DNA of 64,000 nt from Erythrocercus mccallii (lineage: Eukaryota > Chordata > Aves > Passeriformes > Dicruridae), in assembly GCA_013397435.1 (NCBI GenBank), contig VZRG01000030.1, positions 825,477 through 889,476 on the forward strand, read 5' to 3'. The notes under the pieces are model-generated. The model saw only the letters and a program-made list of their open reading frames with translations, did no database searches and was not told the DNA's origin. Position 1 is the stretch's first letter, and each line of letters begins with the position of its first letter. Below, one piece after another: positions 22,701 through 35,101 of the stretch. The position numbers and the translations under genes are program-made.

Positions 22701-23690
22701 ATGCCTCTGTCTTAATGTACAATTAGCAGAGAGAAAACACCATGATTTTACATGTAGGTTCCATTTAACTCACAAAAATTCCTTTTCAAGGAAATACTTT
22801 ATGGTTGTAGTTAAAATGTACACGTATGTATATTTAAGCAGATGCCAAAAGCATTTATGAGAACTTTAAAAGGTCTAAATTCCTGAATGTCTTCTGACTC
22901 AATAGGAATTAGAGAGTCAGGAACTTCAAAACAAATCTTCCTGTATGATTCTTCTCACATTTGAGAGCATAAAAATTAGAAATCAGGCAGAATATTTTCC
23001 ATAGTATAAAAAACTAAATCACGGAAAAGTCACAAATAAACATTTACTGGCTATGGCAATGGCTCAGTAGAAACTCTGGATTCAACTTTCATGGCCTGTA
23101 GCAGCTGTTTGAGCCATCATGTTCCACTTTCCATGAGTGTATCTTGTCTGATAAGCTATGGCATATGTTATTGTTTCATATGATATTCACGTGTCAATGT
23201 GAGGAAGAGTGACCTGCTCATTTATCTTGATTGGTATGCTCACTGCATAGCTAAAATCAAGGAGTTTAGAGTATTTCTCATTCTAATTGAGGAAAGAAAA
23301 TGTATCTGAGCAATGCAGGATAAGAGAGGCCATCTCCCTTGCATGTAGGTGGCCTCTCTGAGCAAATACAAACTCACAGCCTGCAGGAAAAAGGGAAGAG
23401 TGAATCAAGGAGCCTTGCACTAATTGTGAACATTTTCTTAGTGTAAAAGAACAACAGCAGCTAGTTGTTTCAAGTTATTTGCTGCCTACTATAGATGAAA
23501 ACAAAAAATAATAAACAATTCAAGAGAAATCAGAGACTTTGACACTAAAGGAAATTTTGAAACATTTTCCCCTTAATAAACAAAAAAGGAAAATCTTTCT
23601 TTTTGATTTAATGACAGCCAATTTCACTTGGTGGTATTTTCTTTTTATTTGGCAGGTGAACTAAGAAATCAATTATTGTTCTATATATTG

Positions 23691-23706
23691 TACAGTACAG
23701 TACAAT
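23691..23706. repeat. GTACA triplicate with palindromic ends
   Basis: Three overlapping GTACA units are bracketed by ATTGTAC (from 23688) and GTACAAT, so the block is a tandem repeat and an inverted repeat at once. It is short and may be chance. Confidence 0.6.
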
Positions 23707-25949
23707 GCTGCATCATTCTGAATACCTTTTAAGTTATGGTCCTTAGCTCCTTAGCTCCTGAGGTAGATTTACAGGAATGGGGCGTTGTATTTTTTTTTTC
23801 TAAGTCAATAAAATCCCAGGGGAAAAGGAATGTTTTATGTGACAGAAATTCCCAGATCGGAATCCCTAGACTTTTCCATTAATTTATCAACCAAGCAGAA
23901 TTTATGAAGTATCTAAATTGGAAATGAGATATATCTTAATGGTCTGTTTCCCCTGTAACCAAATGAATAAATAAATAAATCACACTACTTTTGTAGACAA
24001 ATGCAAAGTTACCTGCATGTTTCTATTCAAGTTCTACACACTTGCAAATCATGATGTGAACATGAGAAAAGAAGGGTGATAGAAAATGTGTCATATACCC
24101 ATGATTCAGTGTGCAAGAAAAAATATCCATTTGTTCATATAATGGAAAGCAATAAAGATCTTTAAAAGGATAAAACACTTTAATGAACAAATCCCAGATT
24201 TTAGAACCTTCTATACTGTTTGGCTGAAAATGTAGAGAGTATTACTCAGCAGACGTAGAATATTGCATGCCACACACAAAAAAAAAGCAGTGTAACTCAT
24301 TGTTACTGTACAGCTTTCAGGTCAAAACAATGTGGTGCATTTAGATTTTCATGATAAATGAATATTATAATCAAAACCCTGAGTTTACAAGGATGTGCAT
24401 GACAATCTAACAAAAAAAAAAAGATTGCAGGGAAGAGTAGCAAGAAATCATGTCACATCTACATCTCCATAACTCATAAAATTAAAAATGACATCTACTT
24501 TTACACAAAAGTTGTTATTCCAAAACACATTCTATTTTTTTATTATTTTTTTTTTAGTGCTGGATTTCTGGGAACATAATCTTTTATACTGTAGCTGATC
24601 AAATGGAAATATGTTTCTGTAGCTAGCATGCTTGGAACCTGCTAAGAAAATTGACCTGCCAACCCCACGTATGAAAACTGGGCATGCATGATTGTTCCAT
24701 TCCAACACAGAGCATGTTCAGTTAATGCTTACATTATAAGGGGTGTGCTAACAACCTAAACTGAAATCAAACCTTTTCACTACCCATCTGCATCTGAACT
24801 GCCATAAATTGAAATAAGTGTAGAAGAGATGCATTCAATTTCATTTCGAGTCCCTGGCCTGATTATGTTATGCATGTCAATATACATTCTTTTAATTAAA
24901 AGTGGTTCAGTGCACACCTGTGGCAAGAAAAAGGGAGACTGTTGTCCTCTTATCACTACCCAAGATATTACAAGGAAAAAAATAGAAAGTAAATTAATGG
25001 GGGAAAACATCAACTAAAGACAAAGCTGTTGTGTTATATTATGTGTTCTCTTATACTGAGAATACAAGCAAAAAACAAAAAAGTGTCATTATTTTCCCCT
25101 TGATGACCAACTGCGGAGATTAAAACCACACAAAAATGCATAACACCTCTGAGGAAAACCAAATGCTACACTTCAGCACATATCACAAATCATCACAAAC
25201 AACGGGAAAGCACCTGCTGGAAAACTGCAGTTTAAGAGTTGAAGAGTGGTATTGAGCCCAAGGCTTTCTACCACCCTGTGTTCTCTCCATTTCACATGTG
25301 CCTGATGTGGTTTCTGCACAGCACAGAAGATTTTGTGTTTTGATTTGAGTTTATCTTTTGCTTTCTTTTTTCTCAATTCTCTTCAGTTTCCTTGTCCCTT
25401 TCTACCTCTTCCCTATCAATCTGCCACAGTGACACCCACTTAAGTCATCACACAGTGGCCATTGGCACACACAGCACATAAATGAATTCCACAGGGGAAT
25501 GTTTTCATCAATATGATTTAGTAGTGAATGGTTACCACAAAAAGACTGAGTTTGTAAGGCCGCAAAGAGCTGATAATTGTGTTCAAGAGCTTTAATTACA
25601 TTTCTGGCAAAGACAGCTTTTCACACAGGGTAATGCAGATCCTTGGAGGAGAAGACATGATGGACTGGAAGAGTCACTGGGCACTGGCACAGAAACTGAG
25701 TCAGAGGAGAAAAAATATCTACCTTGTAGATATCTATCTTGTGTTATTTCTTTTCCCTCTCAGAATCAGGAGATGGATCATACAGGACTTAGGTTTCAGA
25801 GGGAATAAAACATTCTCTGGTGTGCTAGCAAGCCTTTGTTTCATTGCACACATGAGAGTTAGATAATCCTAGATATCTATTCCCACCATAACTGGATGCA
25901 CCATTTTGATGGTTTGATCAGTTCTGGACCTGGGAATAGAATGAGGACC

Positions 25950-27260
25950 TGAGAAACTACCAGCCAGTCAGCCTCACCTTCAGTCCTGGAAAGGTGATGG
26001 AACAGATCATTATGGAGGTAATCACCAAGCACATAGAAGAAAAGAAGGTCATCAGGAGTAGTCAGCATGAATTCACCAAAGAGAAGTCATGCTTGACCAA
26101 TCTGATAGCCTTCTATGTTGGCATGGCAGGATGGGATGATGGAGGAAGAGTAGTGGATTTTGTCTGACTTCAGCAAGGTATTTGATGTTGTCTCCCATAG
26201 TAACCTCATAAGTAAGCTCAGAAAATATGTGTTGGATGAATGGACAGAGAGGTGGATCAAGAACTGGCTGAATGGCAGAGCTCAGAGGGCTGTGATGAGT
26301 AGAGCAGAATCCAGTTGGATCATGTAGTCCGTGGCATTCCCCAGGGATCAATACTGGGTCCAGCCTTATTTAACCTGTTTGTCAACAGCCTGAATGAAGG
26401 GAAAAGAAGTACCTTAAACAAGTTTTCTGATGATACTAAACTTGGGGAATGCCTGATCCACCTGAGGGCTCTGCTGCCATTCAGTGGGACCTTGATAGGC
26501 TGGAGAGTTGGACAGAGAGAAACACCACGAGGTTCAATAAGGACAAGTGCAGGTCCTGCACCTGGGGAGGAATGACCCCAAGTACCAGCACAGGCTGGGG
26601 ACTGACCTCCTAGAGAGCAGCTCTGCTGAGGAGGACCTGGGACTCTTGCTGGATGGCAAGCTGACCATGAGCCACCAGTGCTCTTGTGGTCAGGAGAGCC
26701 AATGAGATCCTGATGTGCATTGGGAACACTGTCATCAGCAGGCTGAACCTTAGTGAGGCCACATTTGGGGTATTGTGTTCAATTGTGGTCTTCACAGTTT
26801 AAGAAAAACAAGGATTAACTGGTGAAGATGCAGCAGGGGAGTCACAAAGGTGATGAGGGGTCTGGAGCATCTCTCTTATGAGGAAAGACTGCAGGAGCTG
26901 GGCCTGTTTAGTGTGGAAGAAAAGAGGACTGAGAGGAAACCTCATCAATAAATACAAGTATATCATAGGCAGGTGCCAAGAGGATGGTGCCAGACTCTTT
27001 TGGTGCTCAGTGACAGGATTAAGAGTAATGTACATAAGTTAAAGGACAAGAAGTTCCAGCTCAACATGAGGAAGAACTTCTTTACTTCAAGGGTAGCAGA
27101 GCATTGGAACAGGCTGGCCAGGAATGTTGTGCACTTTCCCTCTCTGGGGTCATTCAAAACCCACCTGGATATGGTACTGTGATCCCGCCTTGGCAGGGGG
27201 TTTGGACTATGTGATCTCCAGAGGTCCCTTCTAATCGTAACAATTCAATGATTCTGTAAT
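25950..27260 (+). mobile_element. CR1 LINE, longest copy, 5' truncated
   Basis: About 1.3 kb of CR1 in plus orientation: part of the reverse-transcriptase region of ORF2 (25952-26575), the distal ORF2/3' region ('ctcctagagagcagctctgc', 'atggcaagctgaccatgagcc', 'aggaagaacttctttac', 'gagcattggaacaggctggcc'), and a 3' end 'tgtgatctccagaggtcccttctaatc' with a terminal 'caattcaatgattctgt'. Stops and frameshifts make it inactive. CR1 copies normally lack target duplications and poly(A), as here. Other short frames listed in this interval on either strand are shadows or antisense. Confidence 0.96.
25952..26575 (+). pseudogene. CR1 ORF2 reverse-transcriptase remnant (broken)
   Basis: The frame starting at 25952 reads RT-like residues (PVSLT, GKVMEQII, SCLTNLIAFY) until a TGA at 26165-26167. 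The stop seems to result from a deletion of about 5 bases just before the catalytic block A, since DFSK..FD is read in a shifted frame from 26166. Further on, 26315-26575 reads the conserved IPQGSILGPALFNLFVN block followed by KFSDDTKLG, the catalytic box with Ser where the family has Ala. The endonuclease half of ORF2 is missing because of 5' truncation. The protein would copy CR1 RNA into the genome, but this copy cannot encode an active enzyme. Confidence 0.9.
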
Positions 27261-30200
27261 AATATTTAGAAAAACATTTACATTCGCCTTCATACACAGA
27301 AGCAAATTAAAACAAATTAAAAGTGTTGAAATCATATTTGTAGCAGATCACATTGGAATACAAATCTAACTCCCTTGTGTTGTAGTGACTGCAGTCAGGC
27401 TTGTACATATAAATGTGATGACAACTGATGGCTCTGCATCTTGCCTTCCAGAAACCCTCTCAAATCCTACTGCCCTCTCTCCCCTGGGTTCTTCCAATCT
27501 AACAACTCTGAAGTCTAAACAGATTAGAAAGTTTCCATTACAATCAATTGAAACATATGTATTTTTGTCTTATTTAATTTTTTGACATTAATATATATTC
27601 ATAAATGGTCTTCAGTTAGACTGTGATGGTTTCTTATATAATAATTGCACAGTAATTTTTGAAAACACATATAAACCTGAGATTTTTCACAAATATATAG
27701 TGTGATTTTCATCAAAATAACAAGAAAATACATCACTATTTACCTCTAAATGAAACTCAGAAAAATGGTCCCTATCCCATCTGGAAACAGTTGCAAAAAG
27801 CAGCACATTGCCAAAAGAACGTGATATTATATGTGAAAGAAGAGCCACAGGCAATGGAAAGTAAATGAGTAAATCTTAGGGTGTACTTATTTTCAATATA
27901 GAACTATGTGAAGGAAAAGCACAAACAAATAAATGGGAAATAAAAATTTCATTAAACTACCATGGGAAAACTTCTTGTCTTTTCATTTTTTTAATAATGA
28001 CTAATATTTCTTACTTCTATTGCAGAAGATAGAGACCAATGACTGGAAGAGAAGGAAGTAAGTTTCCATTTTAATCAGTGCATATTTCTTCAAGTATACT
28101 TCTTTACTGAAATTGACCAAGGCAGCAAAACAGCAGACATTCAAACTGAGATCTGGGAAATTCTAGTTTTACTGTAGATGAAAAGAACTTATGGTCTTCA
28201 ACCTTATTTCTTTGAAGCAAAGGAACATGGGGAAATGCTTGTCTAGCACACCAGTAACATCCACATCTCTACCTTGGCACTTTCCCTCCACTGGAGAAGA
28301 TAGTGAAAAATTATTTAAACCTTCACCATCATCTTCTTTCTACAGGAAAGCCACCCACTAGCACGAATGTGACAATAACTCATTTTTTCCAACAGCTCAA
28401 CTCTGTGTTATGGTTTGGCATTTATTTTTAATTTCCTTTTAAAGGCAGCTGAGTGGTGGGCTTGGGAGACAAAGAAAGGTTCTAGAGAAGACATTCAATG
28501 CAATTTTGTTATCTTCTAGCCCTTCTGGGCATATAGATTTTCACAATTCAGTTTGTCTCAGTGAAGGCTGAGCAGAAAAGCAGCTACACAACCAGATACC
28601 TGCCCCACTATCTTGTCAGCAGCTTTGAGTCTTGCCAGGAACAAGAGAGTCATTAGCAAAGGTTAAATACAGATGTAATGAGCAACACAAGATAGGGAAA
28701 AACCCCATACATTCAAACTTCACTACTCAATTAAGCAATATACACAGATTACGTGTCTCTAGTTCCCAAGGCTAGAAAACCCTATCTGACACCATATTAG
28801 TTCAAATTACTTCTGTGACCCGTCTAGGGTTCCCACCACATTCATCATATTAAATCCAGAGCAATTACTTTTCAATCTTCAAATATGACTTTTCCACATA
28901 AGATAAACCTTTTGCAAAACAGTCGATTAAGAGTGATAAGAAACTTCAGACTTTGCTGATGTTGTCAAACAGGATGCTAATTTAAGTTATTTCTGGTGAT
29001 AGCATTTTCTTATTTTCTTTGTTCTTTCTCTCTTTCAGTCAGTGTCAACATTTAGTCACATGAAACCCAGACTAAATGCAAACAATCTTAATCCAATGCT
29101 AACATAGAGACCTTTTTCCCCATTGACTTTTCAGGGACTCTGAATAGCAGGAAAGCTCCTGGAATTTTAATAGTCACGGTGATGCTTCTTCCAAAAATTT
29201 TCCTCACTCTGCACTGTAAGCAAAATAAATGATTGTTCTGGTAATTGTAAAACTGTCAGATGAGCACTATAAGGGTCCTTTCTCCCCTATTCTGAAAATC
29301 AGGAAACTATGCTTTTCCATTGACCTTCCCAGGTTAATCCAAATTCCCCCTCTGCAAGAACATCTGGAGCAAATTAAATGCAATAACACAAATCTTTCTA
29401 AATGGTTTGAGTTGATGCTTCCGTAAAAGTCTTATTTCATTTATGTTCCTATATATCCCCTGTCTTTCCACTCTCTTGTTCACAGACAATAAAAGATATT
29501 ACTTACATCTATCAAAAGACATTCAAGAGCTTTAAGAAGCAGGGCAAGTTCACCCAGTCTGGCCTATACTGGTGAAAAAAAAGAATCCTAAACCAAACAG
29601 TAGATACTACTTATGTAAACTGTTAGATTTTAAAGCCTGAGGTAGGTTCTGTGACACACAGTCACATAAAGAACTCTCAATCTTTTCGCACAGACTCCTC
29701 AGCCTTGGCAAAACAGTTTTTCTCTTCCAGAATGAGCTTTCTATGTTCCAGGGAGCTTGCTCATGGCTTTTCATTGCTTTTGTTCCTCGCTTCATCCTTT
29801 TGCCTCTGCCATCACCCCCAGCACCCTAACATTCATCCCCAGTATCTTACTGCTTTCTCAATCCAATGATATTTAAAAGGTTTAAAATTTGACTTAAAGC
29901 AGGATGTGAGTCATGCAACATTAAATTCAGATTGCATGTCCATCTACATCCCTGCTCAGGTACATAGGATAGCAAATAGAACCTAGTCATCTACATAGGA
30001 AAATCATATAATAATCTAAGAGTAACCTATGCAGCTCAATTTTTTTGTATGAAATATATTATAAAAATTATGCAGATAGAAACACTACTTGCCTTTTGTC
30101 ATTTAGAAAATTTGCTGTTACTTCCCTTGAGATAACAAATTCACTGTCTTGATTAGAAAAAAAGAGGAAGTATCTATATATCTCTTTCCCTCAATTTAGC

Positions 30201-33200
30201 CACACAGACCCCACAGTGGTTTCTAAAAAGATCCACCTGAAATGAATGACATCAGTGTCATATCGTGACAGATCAAGGACATCTCAGTATTATAAATTTA
30301 TTTACTGGCTGATAGTGAAGCAGATGCTCACAACTGATGGTTCCATATTTTGTCTTTGAGGGCTACTGAATTGAAATTTAGAGAAAAGCAGTCTTGCTGT
30401 TGTATTTTCACAGTGATGCCGTGACATCTGGAATACAATTCAGTCAATTTTACTCCTAGTTAATACTCCCTTATGGCAATCTACCCTGAAAACAGATCAA
30501 TTACAATTACACACTCGTGCTAAAAGTCTATTAGAGGAATGTGTGACCTGATAGTTAAAAGCAATCAAAAACAAACCAAGAAATTTTATTTCTAGTGATG
30601 AAGCTGGAAGTGCAAGAAGTCACGTGAAAGTATACCTTTATTGATTCCCTCTTTATATTATCTGTCTTTTGTATCATTGTTAAAGATCAGGATGATCACT
30701 TCAGCCTCAAGCTTCCACTTGCAGGACCCAGATGCATTCAATCACATGATTTTCCTCTTTCCATGCTGCTAGTCTGACAGCAGCAGGCTAATAATTTCTT
30801 GCCTGTGGATATGTGGTGTTAGATGTGTTAATGCAAACATGCAAAATTTAAGCTATAGATTTCTAAGAATGGGTTGAAGTGAAGCCAAATACTGGTACCC
30901 CTCAGATTTGAGTAGAAAATCTTCCATTTTGGAAAAAAGTTACAAAAATGTCCAGGCAGGGCAACATTAGACAATTTTTTTTCATGCTATCAAAACTAGT
31001 TCTTCACTGAACAGAGTCAATAGGTATTTTTACAAAAATGAAAAATTTATTTCAGATTTTTTTTTTCTTCTAAGATTTGTCTCAGTTTTTAAGAAATACA
31101 TTATTTCAATTTGGAATTCCAGAAATATTTATTAACACACTGTTTTTAAACTATTAACACTAATTTGGGATGACAACTAAGAATCTGTAGAGCACAATAT
31201 GCATTGCAAAGACTCAATTTTTTTTCTCTAATGACTTACTTAATATTTTTATTTTCCTTTCTATTTTTATTTTTTTCCTTTCTCTATATTCACATTGCTG
31301 ATAGTTTTATTAAATGCCACAATGGTTTAAAAATACTTGAATCTAAATACATTTTAAATGTATAAAAATCATTAAGTCATGCTATTCAGTACAAATTGAA
31401 ATGAGGGGTGGTTCTGAAACAGAATTTAGATGGGGTTTTTTGTATTATGTTTCTGGTTTTGGCCTCAGCAGTGTGTTATCACGAGTTTTAGAGCCTTAGA
31501 AGGAGCTTTTCTGAATAACCTTTATGGAATCACCTAGATGCCTACTGAAGCTCAGTAACTCTGCCTCAGTTTTCTGTGAATTTTCTGCCAACATTCACAT
31601 TTTAAACCTATAATCTTGTAGGCTGATGGATCTAACACAAGAACAGGACTTGGTAATTGGACGTTAGATAAGGAGGTTTGATCTTGCAATAGGAAATTGA
31701 TGACCACATTTTTTAAGATATACGATTATAGATTGAGAGTCTTTTGGAAGGGAAATGTCACTATCACTGTTACTTAGTCAATAAATGAATATGAAAAAAA
31801 CACATAATCCTGTAATCCTTTGAATATCAAGGTCCAGATCTGCTCTTTCTGAAGCCAACAGGGACTTTGGTCCAACTTTTAAACACTTTGAAGAAATTTT
31901 ATCTTAAGACAGAGTAACAGTTTATGCAAAAGAACTGCTACCATTTGAAAAAACCCCACTGGTCTGGGTATAGAGAGTGGTTCTGGAAAAAGAAGAAATC
32001 TCAAATCCAAAAGAAAACTTGGCCAAATACAAGATTTATAAATAAAAACTTCTGAAACCAGTCTTCACCTGGAATACTTCAAATAAAAGGAAATTTTAAG
32101 AATGTTACAATTATCAAAAAGAAGGGTGAGAGGATGTACAGATGCAGAGAATGTATGGACAAAATTTGGGAGACTATTCATAAAGAGTGTAGAAAGTTTA
32201 GTTCAGGAAGAGTTTACAAGACCTTCCTTGACATTCTGCAGAAAAGCTTTTGTCACGCCACGATTTCTTTGATAAGCCTTGCCTGAAGTATGTGGTACTT
32301 CTTGATAGGAAAAAGTCTAAGGCAGATGAAAACATAGTGGACTCACTACTTGAATATTCTCAGTTCTCAGAATAAGAACCATCTGCCATGCTTCAAAAAT
32401 CCCGTAATATGTCACCCTTTCAGAAGATGTTACAGATTGTTTGTTTTTTTCTTTGTCTAGGACCTGTTCATTATCATTAATTAGTAACTTTCTGCTATTG
32501 GGATTGCAAAATTGTGTTTCAAGGAAGTCCCAGCACTTAACAAAGTAGAAATTGGAGAAATAGTGAGGTATTATATGAGAAAACATTGAAGTGAAATGCT
32601 CAGCTCCAAAGCTTGAAAAAATAAACAGAGTAGATAAAAAGCAGTTTTCTTGCTCCTCTGTGCATTCAGTGGAAAGAAACTATCAAACCTTTTCACCCCA
32701 CTGATCCAAGATGCATTAAAAATCTCTCTCAGTTGAGAGCAAAATGTGTCAACCACCATTGCTATTCTGGTCCAATTTAAGGGGAAAAAGAAATCTGTTT
32801 TTGTAAAAGCTGTCAGTGGAAAACTCTCATTCATTCATTCATGCTCTAGAGTGGTCATGTATTTCATGTTTAATGGGCCAAATTTAGAGAACAGAGGTGC
32901 TGATAGCCAGCATTGACCTACGCTGAGTGTTGACAAAAGGCACATAAGTGTGGCACTATTTTTGTGTGAACATAAGACAGAAACTTAATTTAGAGCATCT
33001 TCCAAGCAGTTTTGGTTCTCTCTGTTCATCAGCTGTAGGGTGCAAGTACACAGTACTTTTTGTATCAGATCAGTGAAAACAGTGAGCTCAGAGCTTTCTT
33101 AGGCCACTCCTGGAGGTCTCTAAAAGAGATTCAGAACCCCAAAACCTGGAAACAAAGCATACATGGTAGGTATGGAGGTGGCAGTAGGCAAAGTGAGGAG

Positions 33201-34339
33201 CTGAATTCTATCTGCAGTAATCAACCTGAAGTGAGAAATTCTCCTTTTGCTACTGCAGCACATGGCACTTAGCAGGGTTATTGCAGAACCCTAATATAAT
33301 AACTGTAGCTGTAATTACATGTGATGCCTACACCTCTGGTCAGCTAAAGGCAACAGGCATGCAATGGTCATGTATTAACATTTGAGGAAAAGCTATAAGT
33401 GAAGAGAAATGAGGGGATGGAGGAAGAATTTGACTTTTAAAACATTAAAGGGGATATCACATTGTCTCTGTCAGTGTGTGCTGGGACAGAACCTGTTCTT
33501 TTGAGATGCCTTTTTTTTTCTTTTACAGTAACACACTGAAGCTGAGTACTTATGAATAATGCTTGGTGCAAAACAAGGATGATACTTCTGAGCAATAAAC
33601 TCTAATGTGAAACCCTGTCTAGGACCACTGTAAATACTTATACATTCTCACCTAAAATTTTTCTACAAACCTTTGGTAACAGCAGCAGATATTATGATTT
33701 CAACCTAATCCCAGTCTAAATCTTTCCTTGATAAGAGTGCTACACACAGAACTTTTCCCCCAGATAGCAGCTTTTATTTTGAGGCTAAATTAGAGAGCCA
33801 AATGTAAGGAACAGACCAGGAAAATACCTTTCTTGAGATTTTATTCAGAAGCTAATTTTGTATTCATATCCATTGTTGTTTCCATGTAGTCATAAAAAAG
33901 GGTGGGGGACCTTTGCACCATTGATTTTTTTTTTATTTCTATCTCTCTCTGGAAATAAGGTTTTGAAATTCTTCTAATAGTTTTTGTTTATAATAGAACC
34001 AGGATAAGGCATGCTGTCCTATGTTGTATTTCAGTGACAGACATTTTCACAAGATGTGACAAATTTGCAATGATCTCAGTGGTATATGCCAGCTGCTAGG
34101 AAATGAATTTCATTTACCATTAGGTCAGTCTGCTTCTAGCATTCTGGAAGACAGGATGCCCTGCGTGACACTGCCTGTGAACAAACATACTTCATGCTCC
34201 CAGTATCAGTACAACACCCCGAAACTGAGCTTGTCCTTAGTATTTCCCAGCAAAGTGACCTACAACCCACACAGAGTCAGATGTCCTTTAGCATCAAAGT
34301 GGACCCTTGAAACATAATAAAAAGAGTTTATGTCTAGGG
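27261..34339. other. Unannotated noncoding stretch
   Basis: About 7 kb with no recognisable gene, RNA or classified repeat. It is AT-rich with T- and A-runs (31058-31070, 31209-31218, 31268-31278, 33930-33940). Open frames such as 29229-29426 and 32317-32834 have no domain features. Confidence 0.5.
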
Positions 34340-34344
34340 ATTGT

Positions 34345-35096
34345 TGTCTTGGATTATGGAACCAAAAAAAGTGTGTATTCTATTTCATCTGTTGAAAGCA
34401 GCTGGGGAAATGTTTTTTTTTCTTTGTCTCTTGTAACTACAGGAGGAGGGGGGCAGAATCTTTCTAATAATGGCCTAGCTGTTGAACCCAGGTGAGGCAG
34501 TGCTTCTTATCTCTTTCACCACTCATCCTCCCTTCAGGGGTGGGGTTGGTATATCTGCTGCTAATGGGCCATTAAGGCTCACCAATGACATGACACATTA
34601 CATCATCCCATTGTGAGATGTTCCACCCAGTGGTGAGGTGTCCAGAATTTCCTACCTAGATAAAAACGGAGACTGAGGAACACCAGACATCCTGTTTCTC
34701 CACTGGATTCTCCAGAGGAAGACAGGACCCATTTCTCCACCACTGGACTTTTTCTACAGGATCACCTCTACTCCACAGAACCGCATCTGTTACTCCAGGA
34801 GGATTCATCTGGACTGCTTCTAACACCCTGACCAACAGGGTGTCAAGTCACGTCCCCGGCTCTGTCAGGGGTTTTCTAGGGTTTTTTTGTTTATATTGTT
34901 TACTTGTCTTCCTGTTCTACTACATCTGTATTTTTTAATATTCCTAGTAAAGAACTGCTATCCCTATTCCCAAAGCTTTGCCTGAAAGCCCTTAATAGCA
35001 AAATTATAATAATTTGGAGGGAAGGGGGTTTACATTCTCCATTCTAAAAAAACTCCAGCTTTCCCTGGCAGATACCTGTCTCCCAGAACTGAGACA
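34345..35096 (+). mobile_element. Solo LTR, same family as the nested LTR at 3.5 kb
   Basis: A 752-bp LTR begins TGTCTTGG and ends GAGACA. It is flanked by a 5-bp duplication with one mismatch: ATTGT at 34340-34344 and ATTGC at 35097-35101. It shares ordered blocks with 3508-4037: 'gtgtattctat' near the 5' end, 'ctaatgggcc', 'cccattgtgagatg', 'tctacaggat', 'attcatctggactgct', 'caccctgac...ggtgtca', and a T-rich tract before the poly(A) signal. Compared with that copy it has a longer 3' part (34960-35096), ending in a block I recall from passerine LTRs, and a single U3 unit. The TATA box is weak (near 34658-34666) and the signal is AGTAAA. It is a solo LTR with no coding content. Confidence 0.87.
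34946..34951 (+). terminator. Variant poly(A) signal (AGTAAA) of LTR
   Basis: AGTAAA follows the T-rich stretch at the position equivalent to the AATAAA of the nested LTR. Confidence 0.55.
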
Positions 35097-35101
35097 ATTG
35101 C

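Larger units (their letters stand above)
18778..25949. other. Unannotated noncoding stretch
   Basis: Over 7 kb without a recognisable gene or family repeat. It contains a 28-bp tandem duplication (19749-19796), a GTACA triplet repeat (23691-23706), an (AAAT)n run near 23964-23981, poly(A) and poly(T) runs at 24280-24290 and 24408-24422, a T-rich block at 24533-24555, and a pair of weakly similar segments at 22566-22605 and 23172-23212. Confidence 0.5.

Noticed and set aside
28405..28480. LTR-like start ('tgttatggtttgg')
   Set aside because: Only the first dozen bases resemble an LTR terminus. No TATA, poly(A) signal, matching end or duplication follows.
31500..31640. Possible further MIR/L2 remnant ('ctgcctcagttttct')
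   Set aside because: The match is limited to about 15 bases and does not extend in order, so it is probably chance.
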